Made by a program: the position numbers and the translations under genes
Notes under the pieces: model-generated
Database searches by the model: none
Seen by the model: the letters and a program-made list of their open reading frames with translations, nothing else
Told to the model about the DNA's origin: nothing
Assembly: GCA_050184225.1 (NCBI GenBank)
Contig: JBFXAN010000019.1
Coordinates: forward strand, 1-62,188
Length of the DNA stretch: 62,188 nucleotides
Direction of reading: 5' to 3'
Origin: JBFXAN01 sp050184225
GTDB lineage: Bacteria > Chloroflexota > Dehalococcoidia > CAUJGQ01
Shown here: positions 1 through 8,072 of the stretch, one piece after another
Layout: every line of letters starts with the position of its first letter
Position numbering within the stretch: position 1 is the first letter of the stretch

Positions 1-703
1 TGGGGACGTCGGCGACGATGCGGCCTTCGTCGAGGATGATGACGCGGTCGAAGACGTCGCGGACGAGGCGCATGTCGTGGGTGGAGGCGATCAGTGTCTG
101 CGGGAGGCAGCGCAGCAGGTCGACCAAGGTGCGGCGGGCGCGGGGATCGAGGCCGGCGGATGGCTCGTCGAGGGCGAGGATCGAGGGGTTCATCGAGAGG
201 ACCGTGGCGAGAGCGATGCGCTTTTTCTGACCGATACTGAGGTGATGTGGCATTCGATCCTCGAAACCGGACATATCAACCGCCGCCAGGGCGTTCGTCA
301 CGCGGGCGCGGATCTCCTCGATCGGAAGGCCCATATAGAGCGGACCGTAGGCGACATCATCGAAGACCGTCGGCGAGAAGAGTTGGTCATCGGGGTTCTG
401 GAAGACCAGACCGACGAGCGCGCGCACGCGTGGGAGTGTTGGATCGTCTACCCTGATGCCTTCAACGAACACATCGCCATGGCCACGGATCGTGCCGTTG
501 AGATGGAGCAGGAGGGTGGACTTCCCCGCGCCGTTTGGTCCGACCAGAGCGACCCGCTCGCCGGTCTGCACGTGCAGGTCGATGCCGCGCAGCGCCGGCG
601 TGCCGTCGGGATAGGCATAGTCGAGGTCGCGTACGAGGACGGGCGCGGGAGCGGCGGCGGCATCGCCGGTCTCCGATTGGAGAAGCACGTTAGAGTCGAG
701 CAT
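1..703 (-). CDS. cbiO: Cobalt/nickel ECF transporter ATP-binding protein, 3' end cut by window edge
   Basis: ATPase that powers the CbiMQO metal importer from the cytoplasmic side. I translated this frame by hand because it stays open to base 1. Visible: Walker A GPNGAGKST, Q-loop VFQNPDDQLFSPTV, signature SIGQKKR, Walker B ILALDEPSAGLD and H-loop STHDM, so all catalytic motifs are present in about 234 residues. Only the C-terminal end (about 20-40 residues) is missing. The ATG at 703 overlaps the cbiQ stop by 14 nt, implying translational coupling. Nickel versus cobalt specificity cannot be decided. The family assignment is firm. Confidence 0.93.
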   Translation of the reverse strand, partial: MLDSNVLLQSETGDAAAAPAPVLVRDLDYAYPDGTPALRGIDLHVQTGERVALVGPNGAGKSTLLLHLNGTIRGHGDVFVEGIRVDDPTLPRVRALVGLVFQNPDDQLFSPTVFDDVAYGPLYMGLPIEEIRARVTNALAAVDMSGFEDRMPHHLSIGQKKRIALATVLSMNPSILALDEPSAGLDPRARRTLVDLLRCLPQTLIASTHDMRLVRDVFDRVIILDEGRIVADVP

Positions 704-1478
704 GGAGCACCAATCCACAGAGAGTGACAACCGCGACCGTGAGCACAGTCCAATCGCGGGCGCCAAGCTGCTGGGCCGACAGGGTTCGAATCCGGCCGTC
801 AAAGCCGCGGGCGAGCATCGCCATATAGATCCGCTCGCTCCGCTCGAAGCTTCGGATAAAGAGTGACCCGACCATATTGCCGAGCACCCGTGCCCGCCAG
901 GTCAGCGAACCACCCGACCGCCGTACCCCATCGCCGGCGCTGCGGGCATCACGGGCGCGCATCAGTCGCTGCCCTTCCTCACCGATCACGAAGAGATAGC
1001 GGTACATGAAGAGCACGGTCGCGGTGAGGATGCGGGGCAGGCGCAAACGTTCGAGACCCCGGATCAGGTCGAGCGGCCGCGTGGTGGCGGTGAGCACCAC
1101 GGCCATCAGCACGGTCAGCCATGATTTCAGCAGAATGCTGGCTACCGCCCGCACACCCTCATCGGAAGCGGTCCAGCCGACGAGCGGGACGCGGAAAATC
1201 GTCTCGCCTTCGCGGGTGAAGATCAGCGGCACGGCGACGATCACAAACGGCAGCGCCAGCATCGAACGTCCGACGATGAGCTTTAACGGCAGGCCGCTGA
1301 GCGCGATCACCAGCGCGACAAACAGCGCGAAACCGGCGAACGCGATCCAATCACCTTCCCTGGAGGCGAGGACGGCGAAAGCAAAGAGCACGACCGTGAC
1401 GATCTTGACGCACGGATCGATCCGATGCAGAAAGCCGCTGCCGTGCTCATACCGTTCTCGGACGAAGAAGATTGCCAC
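690..1478 (-). CDS. cbiQ: Cobalt/nickel ECF transporter transmembrane protein CbiQ
   Basis: EcfT-type membrane coupling subunit, 262 aa, linking the CbiO ATPase to the CbiM substrate-capture subunit. Hydrophobic stretches at about residues 28-95 and 125-160 and a terminal segment fit the usual membrane helices. The coupling-helix signatures MRARDARS and MAMLARGF (two A-R motifs) are present. The GTG start at 1478 lies one base after the TGA of the PDGLE gene, so the operon is fully coupled. Its C-terminus overlaps the start of cbiO. Length is normal for the family. Confidence 0.92.
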   Translation of the reverse strand: MAIFFVRERYEHGSGFLHRIDPCVKIVTVVLFAFAVLASREGDWIAFAGFALFVALVIALSGLPLKLIVGRSMLALPFVIVAVPLIFTREGETIFRVPLVGWTASDEGVRAVASILLKSWLTVLMAVVLTATTRPLDLIRGLERLRLPRILTATVLFMYRYLFVIGEEGQRLMRARDARSAGDGVRRSGGSLTWRARVLGNMVGSLFIRSFERSERIYMAMLARGFDGRIRTLSAQQLGARDWTVLTVAVVTLCGLVLHARL

Positions 1479-1479
1479 G

Positions 1480-1839
1480 TCAGCCGCCGGCCTGTCCTTC
1501 GGATCGCATCGACGGTTCGGACGCGGCGCGGGCCTGCGATCGCGACCGCGCCAGCGACTGGAGGAGGATACCCAGACCGATGGCGATCGCCGCCACGATC
1601 AGCACGCCGGCGATGCCGGAGAGGATGGTCGCCAGCCGCTCGTCCTCGACGCCGGGAAACGTGTAATCAGGGATGATCTCGTACGACGGACCCTCTGCCT
1701 CTTCGAGGAAACCCTTGTCGTCGGCCACTCGCTCGAGTCCATCGGGATGGCTCGACGCCCACGGGCTGAACAGCGTGATCAGGAGCGCGATGCCGATGCC
1801 CACGAGGACAACCGCGATCCAGTTGCGTCGCTTCATCAC
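1480..1839 (-). CDS. PDGLE-domain small membrane protein (CbiN-like component)
   Basis: Protein of 119 aa with an N-terminal membrane segment (about residues 9-27), the diagnostic motif SSHPDGLERVADDKGF, and a second membrane segment (about residues 70-93). PDGLE-domain proteins accompany CbiM in Ni/Co ECF importers and are thought to take the place of CbiN as the small stabilising subunit. The start codon ATG at 1839 overlaps the cbiM TGA (ATGA). The C-terminal 20 residues are charged and poorly conserved in character. Its role as a transporter component rests on family knowledge and on its place between cbiM and cbiQ. Confidence 0.88.
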   Translation of the reverse strand: MMKRRNWIAVVLVGIGIALLITLFSPWASSHPDGLERVADDKGFLEEAEGPSYEIIPDYTFPGVEDERLATILSGIAGVLIVAAIAIGLGILLQSLARSRSQARAASEPSMRSEGQAGG

Positions 1840-2522
1840 ACGACCTCACTTTGAAGGGTCATCGACGATGGTTCAGCAGGTGGCAGCCGTAACAGGTCCG
1901 GCCGCGATGCCATGATGAACGCCACCGCGCCGGCACTGATCAATCCCTCGCCGACCCCGATCAGCGCGTGCACACCCATCATTGCCGGCAGCACCACATC
2001 CCAGGTTGATGTGTCGGAAAATACCAGTTCGGCAGAGGTCGCGAACGCCGCGACCATGACGCTCGTCCACGCGGCGACGAAGGTGCCGGTCAGCACGACG
2101 GGACGCTTGGCCCCGCCGAGCGTTATCGCCAGCCGGAAGATTCCATATCCGACAAAGGCGGTGAGGATGCCCATGTTGAAGATGTTCGCGCCGAGAACGG
2201 CGAGGCCGCCGTCCTGAAAGATCAGCGCTTGAACGCCGACGACGACCGACATGACGATGATCGCCGCCCACGGTCCGAGCAGGATGGCGGCGAGCGCGCC
2301 GCCGAGCAGGTGGCCCGATGTACCGCCGGCCACAGGAAAGTTCATCATCTGGGCGGCAAAGATGAACGCGGCCAGCACACCCATCAGTGGCACCGTTCGC
2401 TCGTCGAGCGTCTGGTTCGTGCGCCAGATCGCGATACCGAGGATCGCTGCGGTCAGGATGTAGAACAGCACTGCCACGGGCGCGTTCAGAAAGCCGTCCG
2501 GGATATGGAGCAGTAACGGCAC
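1836..2522 (-). CDS. cbiM: Cobalt/nickel ECF transporter substrate-capture protein CbiM
   Basis: Membrane S-component of 228 aa that binds Ni2+ or Co2+. The N-terminus VPLLLHIPDGFL carries the CbiM hallmark HIPDGFL, whose His helps chelate the metal. Other family traits are the QMMNFPVAGGTSGHLLG segment and several hydrophobic helices. I chose the GTG at 2522 instead of an upstream in-frame ATG. GGGAGGG lies 5 nt before the GTG, and the longer form would place 21 uncharacteristic residues ahead of HIPDGFL. First gene of cbiM-PDGLE-cbiQ-cbiO. Candidate promoter and palindromes lie at 2584-2651. Confidence 0.92.
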   Translation of the reverse strand: MPLLLHIPDGFLNAPVAVLFYILTAAILGIAIWRTNQTLDERTVPLMGVLAAFIFAAQMMNFPVAGGTSGHLLGGALAAILLGPWAAIIVMSVVVGVQALIFQDGGLAVLGANIFNMGILTAFVGYGIFRLAITLGGAKRPVVLTGTFVAAWTSVMVAAFATSAELVFSDTSTWDVVLPAMMGVHALIGVGEGLISAGAVAFIMASRPDLLRLPPAEPSSMTLQSEVV

Positions 2523-2583
2523 GTCAACCCTCCCTCTCCGCATCAGCGTCGATCCGCCCCCGCCGACGGCTGCTGTGCAGCCC

Positions 2584-2651
2584 ACTATACCACTGTTCGG
2601 AACAGCGAGGGACGGAGGATCGCGATCATTGTACCTGCAATTGGTTGCAGG
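2584..2651 (-). promoter_or_regulatory. Candidate cbiM promoter with two operator-like palindromes
   Basis: Reading the minus strand toward cbiM there is a 7-4-7 palindrome CCTGCAA-CCAA-TTGCAGG (2651-2634), then CTGTTCCGAACAG (2605-2593), then a -10-like TATAGT (2589-2584). The second palindrome fills the space just upstream of the -10, where a repressor would block RNA polymerase. No convincing -35 is seen. No cobalamin-riboswitch signature was found in the 140 nt leader. A metal-responsive repressor is plausible but not shown. Confidence 0.35.
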
Positions 2652-2663
2652 AGAAGAGGGATG

Positions 2664-2820
2664 ACCTAACCCCCGGCCCCCTTCCCTCGCAGGGAAGGGG
2701 GAGTCCTCTCCAGCGAGGGTTGAGGTGGGATGGGCTTGGCACAGACAAACGCGATACTGTCAGCCCTGGTAAACTAGGACTCCCCCTTCCCTGCGAGGGA
2801 AGGGGGCCGGGGGGTTAGGT
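2664..2820. repeat. GC-rich terminal-inverted-repeat element, copy A
   Basis: Element of 157 bp with near-perfect inverted arms at 2664-2707 and 2776-2820, ending in ACCTAACCCC and its complement. Each arm also folds on itself: CCCCCTTCCCT-CGC-AGGGAAGGGGG. The minus-strand arm supplies the last Thr codon (ACC) and TAA stop of the PAS gene. The spacer read on the minus strand resembles copy B at 47817 (shared TGACAGTATC and flanking bases), so these are related elements and not chance hairpins. No coding capacity. Confidence 0.9.
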
Positions 2821-3258
2821 AGACACCTGGGCTTCGAGTTCTTTGATCCGCTGATGGAGCGCGCGCTCCTGATTCCAGCGGGTGGTGACATCGCGCAGGA
2901 TCGCGGCGATGCCCATGATCTCGTTCGCATTGTCGCGGAGGATCGCGATCGAGAACTCAAGGGACATGCGTGACCCGTCCTTGTGCAGGCCGGGGACGGC
3001 GAGGAGGTCGCCCGCTCCGTAGCGGGTTTCGCCGGTGGCCATCACCCGGTGATAGCCATCCCAGTGGCGGGTGCGGAGCTTTTCCGGGATGATCAGGTCG
3101 AGCGATTGGCCGATCGCTTCACCGGCCTCGTAGCCGAACATGGTCTCGGCGCCGGCGTTCCAGAGGCGGATCAGGCCGTCACGATCGGCGTAGATGATCG
3201 CGTCGGGCGACTCTTCGACGATCCGCCGGCTCAACGATTCAGTGATCTCGGTCTGCAT
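2815..3258 (-). CDS. Single-PAS-domain protein
   Basis: Cytoplasmic sensor-like protein of 147 aa made almost entirely of one PAS fold: SPDAIIYADRDGLIRLWN and ETMFGYEAGEAIG at the N-terminal side, and GIAAILRDVTTRW at the end of the PAC region, followed by a short coiled tail (QRIKELEAQ). No output domain follows. I chose the ATG at 3258 because GGAGGG lies 7 nt upstream. The longer ORF would overlap the neighbouring kinase-like gene. The final Thr codon and stop lie inside repeat copy A, so the C-terminus may have been set by insertion of that element. Confidence 0.8.
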   Translation of the reverse strand: MQTEITESLSRRIVEESPDAIIYADRDGLIRLWNAGAETMFGYEAGEAIGQSLDLIIPEKLRTRHWDGYHRVMATGETRYGAGDLLAVPGLHKDGSRMSLEFSIAILRDNANEIMGIAAILRDVTTRWNQERALHQRIKELEAQVST

Positions 3259-3359
3259 CACCAACCCTCCATTCGCTGTGGCGGGGATACAGCGTGAACC
3301 CAATGCTATCGCTCTCGAAGCATGTGGGCCACTCATCGGAATTATTCGTTCGCCGGCAA

Positions 3360-5054
3360 TCATCCGAGCAGGCGGATCACCAATAACAACGCCATCATCT
3401 CGAACGCCACCAAGGCAATCGTCGTCTTGAGGAGTTGCGCGACGGCGGCAGTTAGGGACCGAGCGCGGGCGGCGCGGCTGCGAACGTTCTCCGGCAGGAG
3501 CGCACGCCACCAGGTATCGACTTCAGCCGTCGGTCCGTTCGCGCGTTTGACGGAGGGCGAGGTGCCTTCCGTTGATGGCTGTTTCACCTGTCTCTTGGGC
3601 CTCTTCTTGGAAGGCATTGCTCGTGGTATCCGGTCAGGCGGGGGTATGCCATAGAGCCGGTTGAGGGTGGCGGCAGCTTGTCCGGATACGGGCTGAGGTG
3701 GAGCCGGACGCGGGCGGCGATTGACCCGGTACCAGGGCACGGCTTCACGCGTGTTCAGGGCGGCGACCGCCTCATCCTCGGAGATGACATGGATATCAGA
3801 TGGCAGGCTGATCGTCATGACCGGGCGAGGTGTGCGCGCGGCGTCACGCCGGTGTGAGATCGCAATCAGCCCGGTGGCCCGCACGCACGTTCCGGTATAT
3901 GCGGTGATCACCTGTCCGGCAGGCATGAAGAAGTTGAGCGCCTGACTCCACAATTCGAGGGTCAGTCCGTTGGTCTTGTCCGAACTGACATTGACGACGA
4001 CATACGGCCGCCGCTGCCGTGACCAGCGCTGGCGCGTGGCGGTGATCCGCCCGACAACCGTAACGATGTCTCCCTCATGGTGGAGCAATCTCTCCGTGTC
4101 CCTGGCGTCGATCACGTCGAACTGGCTCCGCACGGACGGGGCGGGCACGGACGGCGCTGCCTTGGGAGTGACCCGTGGCGGTCCTTCAATGAACTCGTCC
4201 AACATCGGGAGCGTGGCATAGTCGGACCGGCAGAGCGCCGCCAACCGTCCGGCCAGTGGTGCGACGGTGGCGATGGAGTGCAGGTCGGTGAACAGCGGTG
4301 AGTGGCCCGGGTCATCGAAGTCCGCGCGTTTGAACAGGAGGTTCTCGCCGTTGCTGTAGCGATGCCACAATGCTGGATCGGCGGCTAGTCCGGAAAGTGA
4401 GGTGTAGATCACGGCGACGGCGAAGCGATCGAGGAGGTGATCGAACTGTGCCCCTCGACGGGGATGCTGGTAGTTGACATGGCCCGATTCGTTCGACGGA
4501 AGGCCCCCGAGCGCCGGGACGAACATGCCGTCGTAATCGACCAGCGTCAGGTTGCCGAAGGGATCGACAAGGATGTTGCCGTGCTGCAGGTCGCCGTGGG
4601 CAACGCCAAGCGCATCAAGCCGCTCTGCCAGCGTGCGGAACCGCTGGACCAACCGGCTGAGGGAGTGCCGGTCGAGGTTGGTTTCGATGTAGCGGTTGAT
4701 CGGTACCGCCTGGAGCCAGGGCATCTTGGTGACGGGGTACCAGACGCCATCAACCTGAACGCCTCGATCGATGTAAGCAGCGGTGACGAACGGCCCCGGC
4801 TGCGAGCCAACAATCATGCTGCTGATCGCCTGATAGCGGCGCCCCAGCTCCGATGCCTCACGGTGAAAGCAGCGGACAGCCCACTCATGGCGGCCGTTCT
4901 TGAGGTGATAGGTGAGGGCGAACCCGCCGGAGATCACGCGCGGCAGGCCCATCGGCGTCGTTTCGACCGTCGCCGCCCGCAGGTCGGGGTCGGCAAAGGC
5001 GGTCGCCGGATGCTGGAGCGCGAGCTGATACTGACCGAGCCGTGGCAAGGGCAT
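3360..5054 (-). CDS. Atypical protein-kinase-like protein with OB-like domain and C-terminal membrane anchor
   Basis: Protein of 564 aa and third member of a VWA/PP2C/kinase triad. The kinase-like half (about 40-290) has a beta-3 strand WAVRCFHR with Arg where Lys is usual, a catalytic loop HGDLQHGNILV (about residue 155) and DYD in place of DFG. A second domain at about 320-440 looks OB-fold-like (GDIVTVVGRITATR, YTGTCVRATGLI). After a basic linker there is one hydrophobic segment at the extreme C-terminus (about 540-562), which would tether it to the membrane. The ATG at 5054 directly follows the PP2C stop codon TAG. Kinase activity is not certain given the altered residues, though family members commonly share them. 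Confidence 0.72.
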   Translation of the reverse strand: MPLPRLGQYQLALQHPATAFADPDLRAATVETTPMGLPRVISGGFALTYHLKNGRHEWAVRCFHREASELGRRYQAISSMIVGSQPGPFVTAAYIDRGVQVDGVWYPVTKMPWLQAVPINRYIETNLDRHSLSRLVQRFRTLAERLDALGVAHGDLQHGNILVDPFGNLTLVDYDGMFVPALGGLPSNESGHVNYQHPRRGAQFDHLLDRFAVAVIYTSLSGLAADPALWHRYSNGENLLFKRADFDDPGHSPLFTDLHSIATVAPLAGRLAALCRSDYATLPMLDEFIEGPPRVTPKAAPSVPAPSVRSQFDVIDARDTERLLHHEGDIVTVVGRITATRQRWSRQRRPYVVVNVSSDKTNGLTLELWSQALNFFMPAGQVITAYTGTCVRATGLIAISHRRDAARTPRPVMTISLPSDIHVISEDEAVAALNTREAVPWYRVNRRPRPAPPQPVSGQAAATLNRLYGIPPPDRIPRAMPSKKRPKRQVKQPSTEGTSPSVKRANGPTAEVDTWWRALLPENVRSRAARARSLTAAVAQLLKTTIALVAFEMMALLLVIRLLG

Positions 5055-5777
5055 CTAGATCACCCGGACCCGCAACAGTGAAATGTCGTCATTGCGTAGC
5101 GATCGTTCGTCACGACGTTCCTCGACCCAGCGCTTGAACCCGGCCGGACGCCGGAACGGCAGCGCCGCTTCGACGGAATCGCCCGCATCGATGGCCCTTC
5201 GCAGGACATACGCTGCCAGCGCATCAGTCATCAAGAAGAAGCTGTCACCAGGCTGCCACCGGCCACACGCCGCGTGCACGAACTGATCGAGCCCCTGATT
5301 GCGATCCGGGTTCGAGCTGAGCAGTCGCGGATGACTGTCGAACGCGGCGGTGCTCTCCATCGGAAAGGAGGTAAGCAGCTGGTCCTGACGAACATGGAGC
5401 ACACAGCAATCTCCGGCCGCCAACGATCGCCAGATCCCGCCGCGGCAAAGAGTGAGGCCGGCAAGTGCCGCGAACGCGCCGGTGCGCGCCTTCTCGCTCG
5501 CGTACCAGGGGAGGGGCTTCGCCGCGACTTCAGCCGACCAGCGCTGCTGCAACGGCCGCAGCTGGTCGGTCAACGTGCCGGCGACGAGGTCACCGCTGAC
5601 ATAGGCGTCAACCAGGAGATTCGCCCAGAGCCGCGCGAACGAGCTTTCGGAGGCGCCATCGGCGACCGCCAGCCGTCGCCCGGTTCCCGTGCCGGGGTTG
5701 AAGGCGATCGCGTCTTCATACTCCCGATCGGTGCTGCCCCGCTTGGGACACCAGAAGCGTTGGACGTACAGTCGCAT
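5055..5777 (-). CDS. PP2C-family protein phosphatase
   Basis: Predicted metal-dependent Ser/Thr phosphatase of 240 aa. The metal-binding acids are visible in order: VADGASES (about residue 39), FFLMTDALAAYV (about 184) and NDDISLL near the C-terminus, matching PP2C motifs. It lies between the VWA gene and the kinase-like gene and probably reverses the kinase's phosphorylation. I prefer ATG at 5777, with GAGGT about 10 nt upstream, over GTG at 5789. The stop TAG touches the ATG of the kinase-like gene. Length is at the short end for PP2C. Confidence 0.78.
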   Translation of the reverse strand: MRLYVQRFWCPKRGSTDREYEDAIAFNPGTGTGRRLAVADGASESSFARLWANLLVDAYVSGDLVAGTLTDQLRPLQQRWSAEVAAKPLPWYASEKARTGAFAALAGLTLCRGGIWRSLAAGDCCVLHVRQDQLLTSFPMESTAAFDSHPRLLSSNPDRNQGLDQFVHAACGRWQPGDSFFLMTDALAAYVLRRAIDAGDSVEAALPFRRPAGFKRWVEERRDERSLRNDDISLLRVRVI

Positions 5778-5790
5778 CGATGCCGGCACC

Positions 5791-6627
5791 TCAGCGCAGA
5801 TTGGCGGGCCGCGTGCCGATATCGAGGAACTGGATCACGGCGGCGGAATCCGCGTTGAAGACGAACCCACGCGATTGATCGTTGACACCGAAACCCTCCG
5901 CCTGAGCTTCGCGCTGGAGGTGCGGCGGCATCACGCTCGACATCCGGAACAACCGGCGGGCGAAGTCATCGGCCAGACCCTGCTCGCCATCGGGGAACTC
6001 CACCTTGCCGCGGTGGTGCGACAGGTGAATCGTAAAGAGCAGCGCAGTGCCGTCTGTCGTCGCCAGGTCACGGACCGCGTCGGCGGCGGGCGTCGGGTCG
6101 CCGTCGGTCGATTCGCCGTCGGTGATGTTGAAGACGATCGGCGGAAAGGACTCGGGATGCTGCCCGATCCAGCCGTCCAGCGCCTCCCGCGCCTGCGTGA
6201 GCGCCTCGGTCATCGGCGTGCCGCCCTTGGCCCGTGGCTCGAACCAGACGGGGAATTTTACCGTCTGATCGACGAGACCGCCGGCGCCGTCGGACACCTT
6301 CTGGACACGGTCTTCAACGCGGATCGGTGTGTCCGCGATCTCGCTGACCGGCACAAACAGGCGGCCGGCCAACCCACTACCGAGCGCCGGGCGCACGTCA
6401 TCGCCATATCCGAGCACGCCGATCTCGAAGTAGTTGCGGACGCCTTCATCTTTGGAGCATTTGATCACGATCTCGGTGAAGAGCCGGTTGATGATCGTGG
6501 CGAGCGCGTCGGCTTTGCTCTGACCGCCATCATTCCCGGCCCAGGGGTCTTCCATGGACCCGGACTGATCGATCAGAAAGAGGAAGGCGGTGGGATTGAC
6601 GCGGCTGATCTCGGCTTGGTACGGCAC
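5791..6627 (-). CDS. VWA-domain protein (TerY-like)
   Basis: Protein of 278 aa consisting of a von Willebrand factor A domain. The metal-ion-dependent adhesion site is complete: FLFLIDQSGSM (about residue 20), a Thr in GGTPMTEAL and an Asp in NITDGES. No membrane segment. VWA proteins with PP2C and kinase-like partners are known as TerY-P triads and are associated with Ter-type stress responses. The GTG start at 6627 is backed by GGAGGA 8 nt upstream. It is the first gene of the triad and probably the substrate or scaffold of the kinase/phosphatase pair. The TerY link is inferred from gene order. Confidence 0.78.
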   Translation of the reverse strand: MPYQAEISRVNPTAFLFLIDQSGSMEDPWAGNDGGQSKADALATIINRLFTEIVIKCSKDEGVRNYFEIGVLGYGDDVRPALGSGLAGRLFVPVSEIADTPIRVEDRVQKVSDGAGGLVDQTVKFPVWFEPRAKGGTPMTEALTQAREALDGWIGQHPESFPPIVFNITDGESTDGDPTPAADAVRDLATTDGTALLFTIHLSHHRGKVEFPDGEQGLADDFARRLFRMSSVMPPHLQREAQAEGFGVNDQSRGFVFNADSAAVIQFLDIGTRPANLR

Positions 6628-6827
6628 GGGCAGATTCCTCCAATATCTGCGGTCCGGCGGCTCGCTCCTGATGGATCGAATCGATCAGTCGTGATCGGTT
6701 TATCCACCATGCAACACTACCCACCGCCGACGGTTGAGTCCTCTGCCGGCTCCTATTCTACGATCTCGTCCGGCGCACGGCGACTGGGGTAGACACCTTA
6801 TTCATGGACGGCTTGTGATAACCGCTC

Positions 6828-7268
6828 TTGTCACGGCGTGCCCGCGATCACCGTCCATTGGTTCAAACGTTCTACAGTGTTTGTCTGTTCGACGTACGGT
6901 CGGCGCTTCCGGAGGAGATGTTCGCCCTGCTCTGGCAGGAGGGACAGGCGTTGACCGTCGGCGACATGCTGGCGGAAGCAGTGCTGGTAGACGGCGTCAT
7001 GAGGGTGGCGACGCAGGAGCCGCCGTCACGTGATCAGGGCGGCGCCGGACTGACGCGGCGCGAACGGGAAGTTGCCGGACTGGTCGCACGAGGGCTGACC
7101 AACCGGCAGATCGCCGAGACGTTGACGATCGCCGAGCGGACCGTCGGAACTCATGTCGAGCACATCATGGCAAAGCTCGACTGCCATAGCCGCGCGCAGA
7201 TCGCGGCCTGGATCGCGGAGCACGGTCTGCTCAACTTCCCCGACAGCGACCCCCTAGGTGTCGCCTAG
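6828..7268 (+). pseudogene. LuxR-type HTH fragment, likely remnant of a large LuxR regulator
   Basis: ORF of 146 aa whose C-terminal half is a standard LuxR DNA-binding domain: LTRREREVAGLVARGLTNRQ, then ERTVGTHVEHIMAKLDCHSR. Just before it, LWQEGQALTVGDMLAEAV matches the end of the TPR region found in long ATPase/TPR LuxR regulators. The ATPase and most of the TPR region are absent, and residues 1-30 (from a TTG start) resemble nothing. This looks like the surviving 3' end of a much larger gene. It could still be made as a stand-alone DNA-binding protein. Confidence 0.6.
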
Positions 7269-7279
7269 CCCGACTTGCC

Positions 7280-7334
7280 CACCACCAAAGCGTCACACAC
7301 GAATTCGACCTGGTGCTTTGGTCCGTCGGTGGTG
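7280..7334. terminator. Inverted repeat after the LuxR fragment
   Basis: ACCAAAGC (7284-7291) pairs perfectly with GCTTTGGT (7315-7322), and CACC/GGTG bases outside extend the stem. It lies 12 nt after the LuxR stop. No U-tract follows, so it is a weak terminator candidate or a regulatory hairpin. The rest of 7335-7489 shows nothing else recognisable. Confidence 0.3.
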
Positions 7335-7489
7335 AGGTACCGGTCAAGCTCCCGATTTCTTCGACGATGCCGTGAATCGGGCATCCTCACGATGTGAGGG
7401 CCGCTCGCCGCTCATTAGCCTGGACGGAGACCTTCGGCCCGTCTCCGGCAGAAGGCGCTCAGGACGTATCGAGTGACGCAGGATTGATC

Positions 7490-7699
7490 ATGTTTACGCA
7501 TCCCGATACACGACTGGAGGAAGTTCGCCTGCAACGTGAGATCGCCTTGCGCCGCGCGGCCCTACGCGCCCGGCTTGGCCCGCTGCCCGATTCGCCCCAT
7601 CGCGCTCGTCGCACGATTGGAACGCCGGCGGCGTGGTTTCGCCGGATGGTCGATCAGTTTCGCGCGCGGCGGACGCCACAGCCACGGCTTCGCGGATAG
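7490..7699 (+). CDS. Small basic helical protein of unknown function
   Basis: Protein of 69 aa starting MFTHPDTRLEEVRLQREIAL, followed by an Arg/Ala-rich helix (RRAALRARLG) and a Trp-containing basic tail (WFRRMVDQFRARR). The start ATG at 7490 has AGGA 7 nt upstream. The first 35 residues resemble the 39-aa protein at 7874 in layout: an acidic start, then LEEVR or LELAR, then an Arg-rich helix. They may be paralogues. No domain is recognised. Nucleic-acid binding or a role as a small regulator is only suggested by charge. Confidence 0.5.
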   Translation: MFTHPDTRLEEVRLQREIALRRAALRARLGPLPDSPHRARRTIGTPAAWFRRMVDQFRARRTPQPRLRG

Positions 7700-7873
7700 G
7701 GAACGGCACCACGTCCTTTGGTATCGGTTTCATCCGCCACCTGGCCTCACATGAGCCGGGCGACAGCCACACATTGGGTGCCCGATCGCCTTGGTGAGGT
7801 CCGTTCTGCCGTCCGCTGTTTGTGAACCGTTGCTCAAGCATCATTGGATTAACACCCAAGGAGGAACACCCCG

Positions 7874-7993
7874 ATGCTGAGCGATGCAACATTCTCACTT
7901 GAACTGGCCCGCGCCCAGATTGCCGAGAGGCAGCGCGAGGGCGACCGCATGCGCCTGATCAATCAGCTGCGCCGCCACCGGCGCAACGCCTAA
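7874..7993 (+). CDS. Very small helical protein (39 aa)
   Basis: Short ORF reading MLSDATFSLELARAQIAERQ and ending in the basic helix RRHRRNA. A strong ribosome-binding site GGAGG stands 9 nt before the ATG, and the codons favour G/C in third position like the neighbours. It appears to be a shorter relative of the protein at 7490. No known family is recognised. The 170 nt between the two small genes (7700-7873) hold nothing I can name. Confidence 0.5.
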   Translation: MLSDATFSLELARAQIAERQREGDRMRLINQLRRHRRNA

Positions 7994-8072
7994 TCGCATA
8001 TTCCGTACTGCGTCTGCTTCGATCGATACTCGATCAGGCCGGCGCAGTACGGTTGTGCGAGGCGAGACTGAC

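Noticed and set aside
2523..2663. Cobalamin or NiCo riboswitch before cbiM
   Set aside because: No B12-box-like or repeated GG-junction motif is visible in the 140-nt leader; only two short palindromes.
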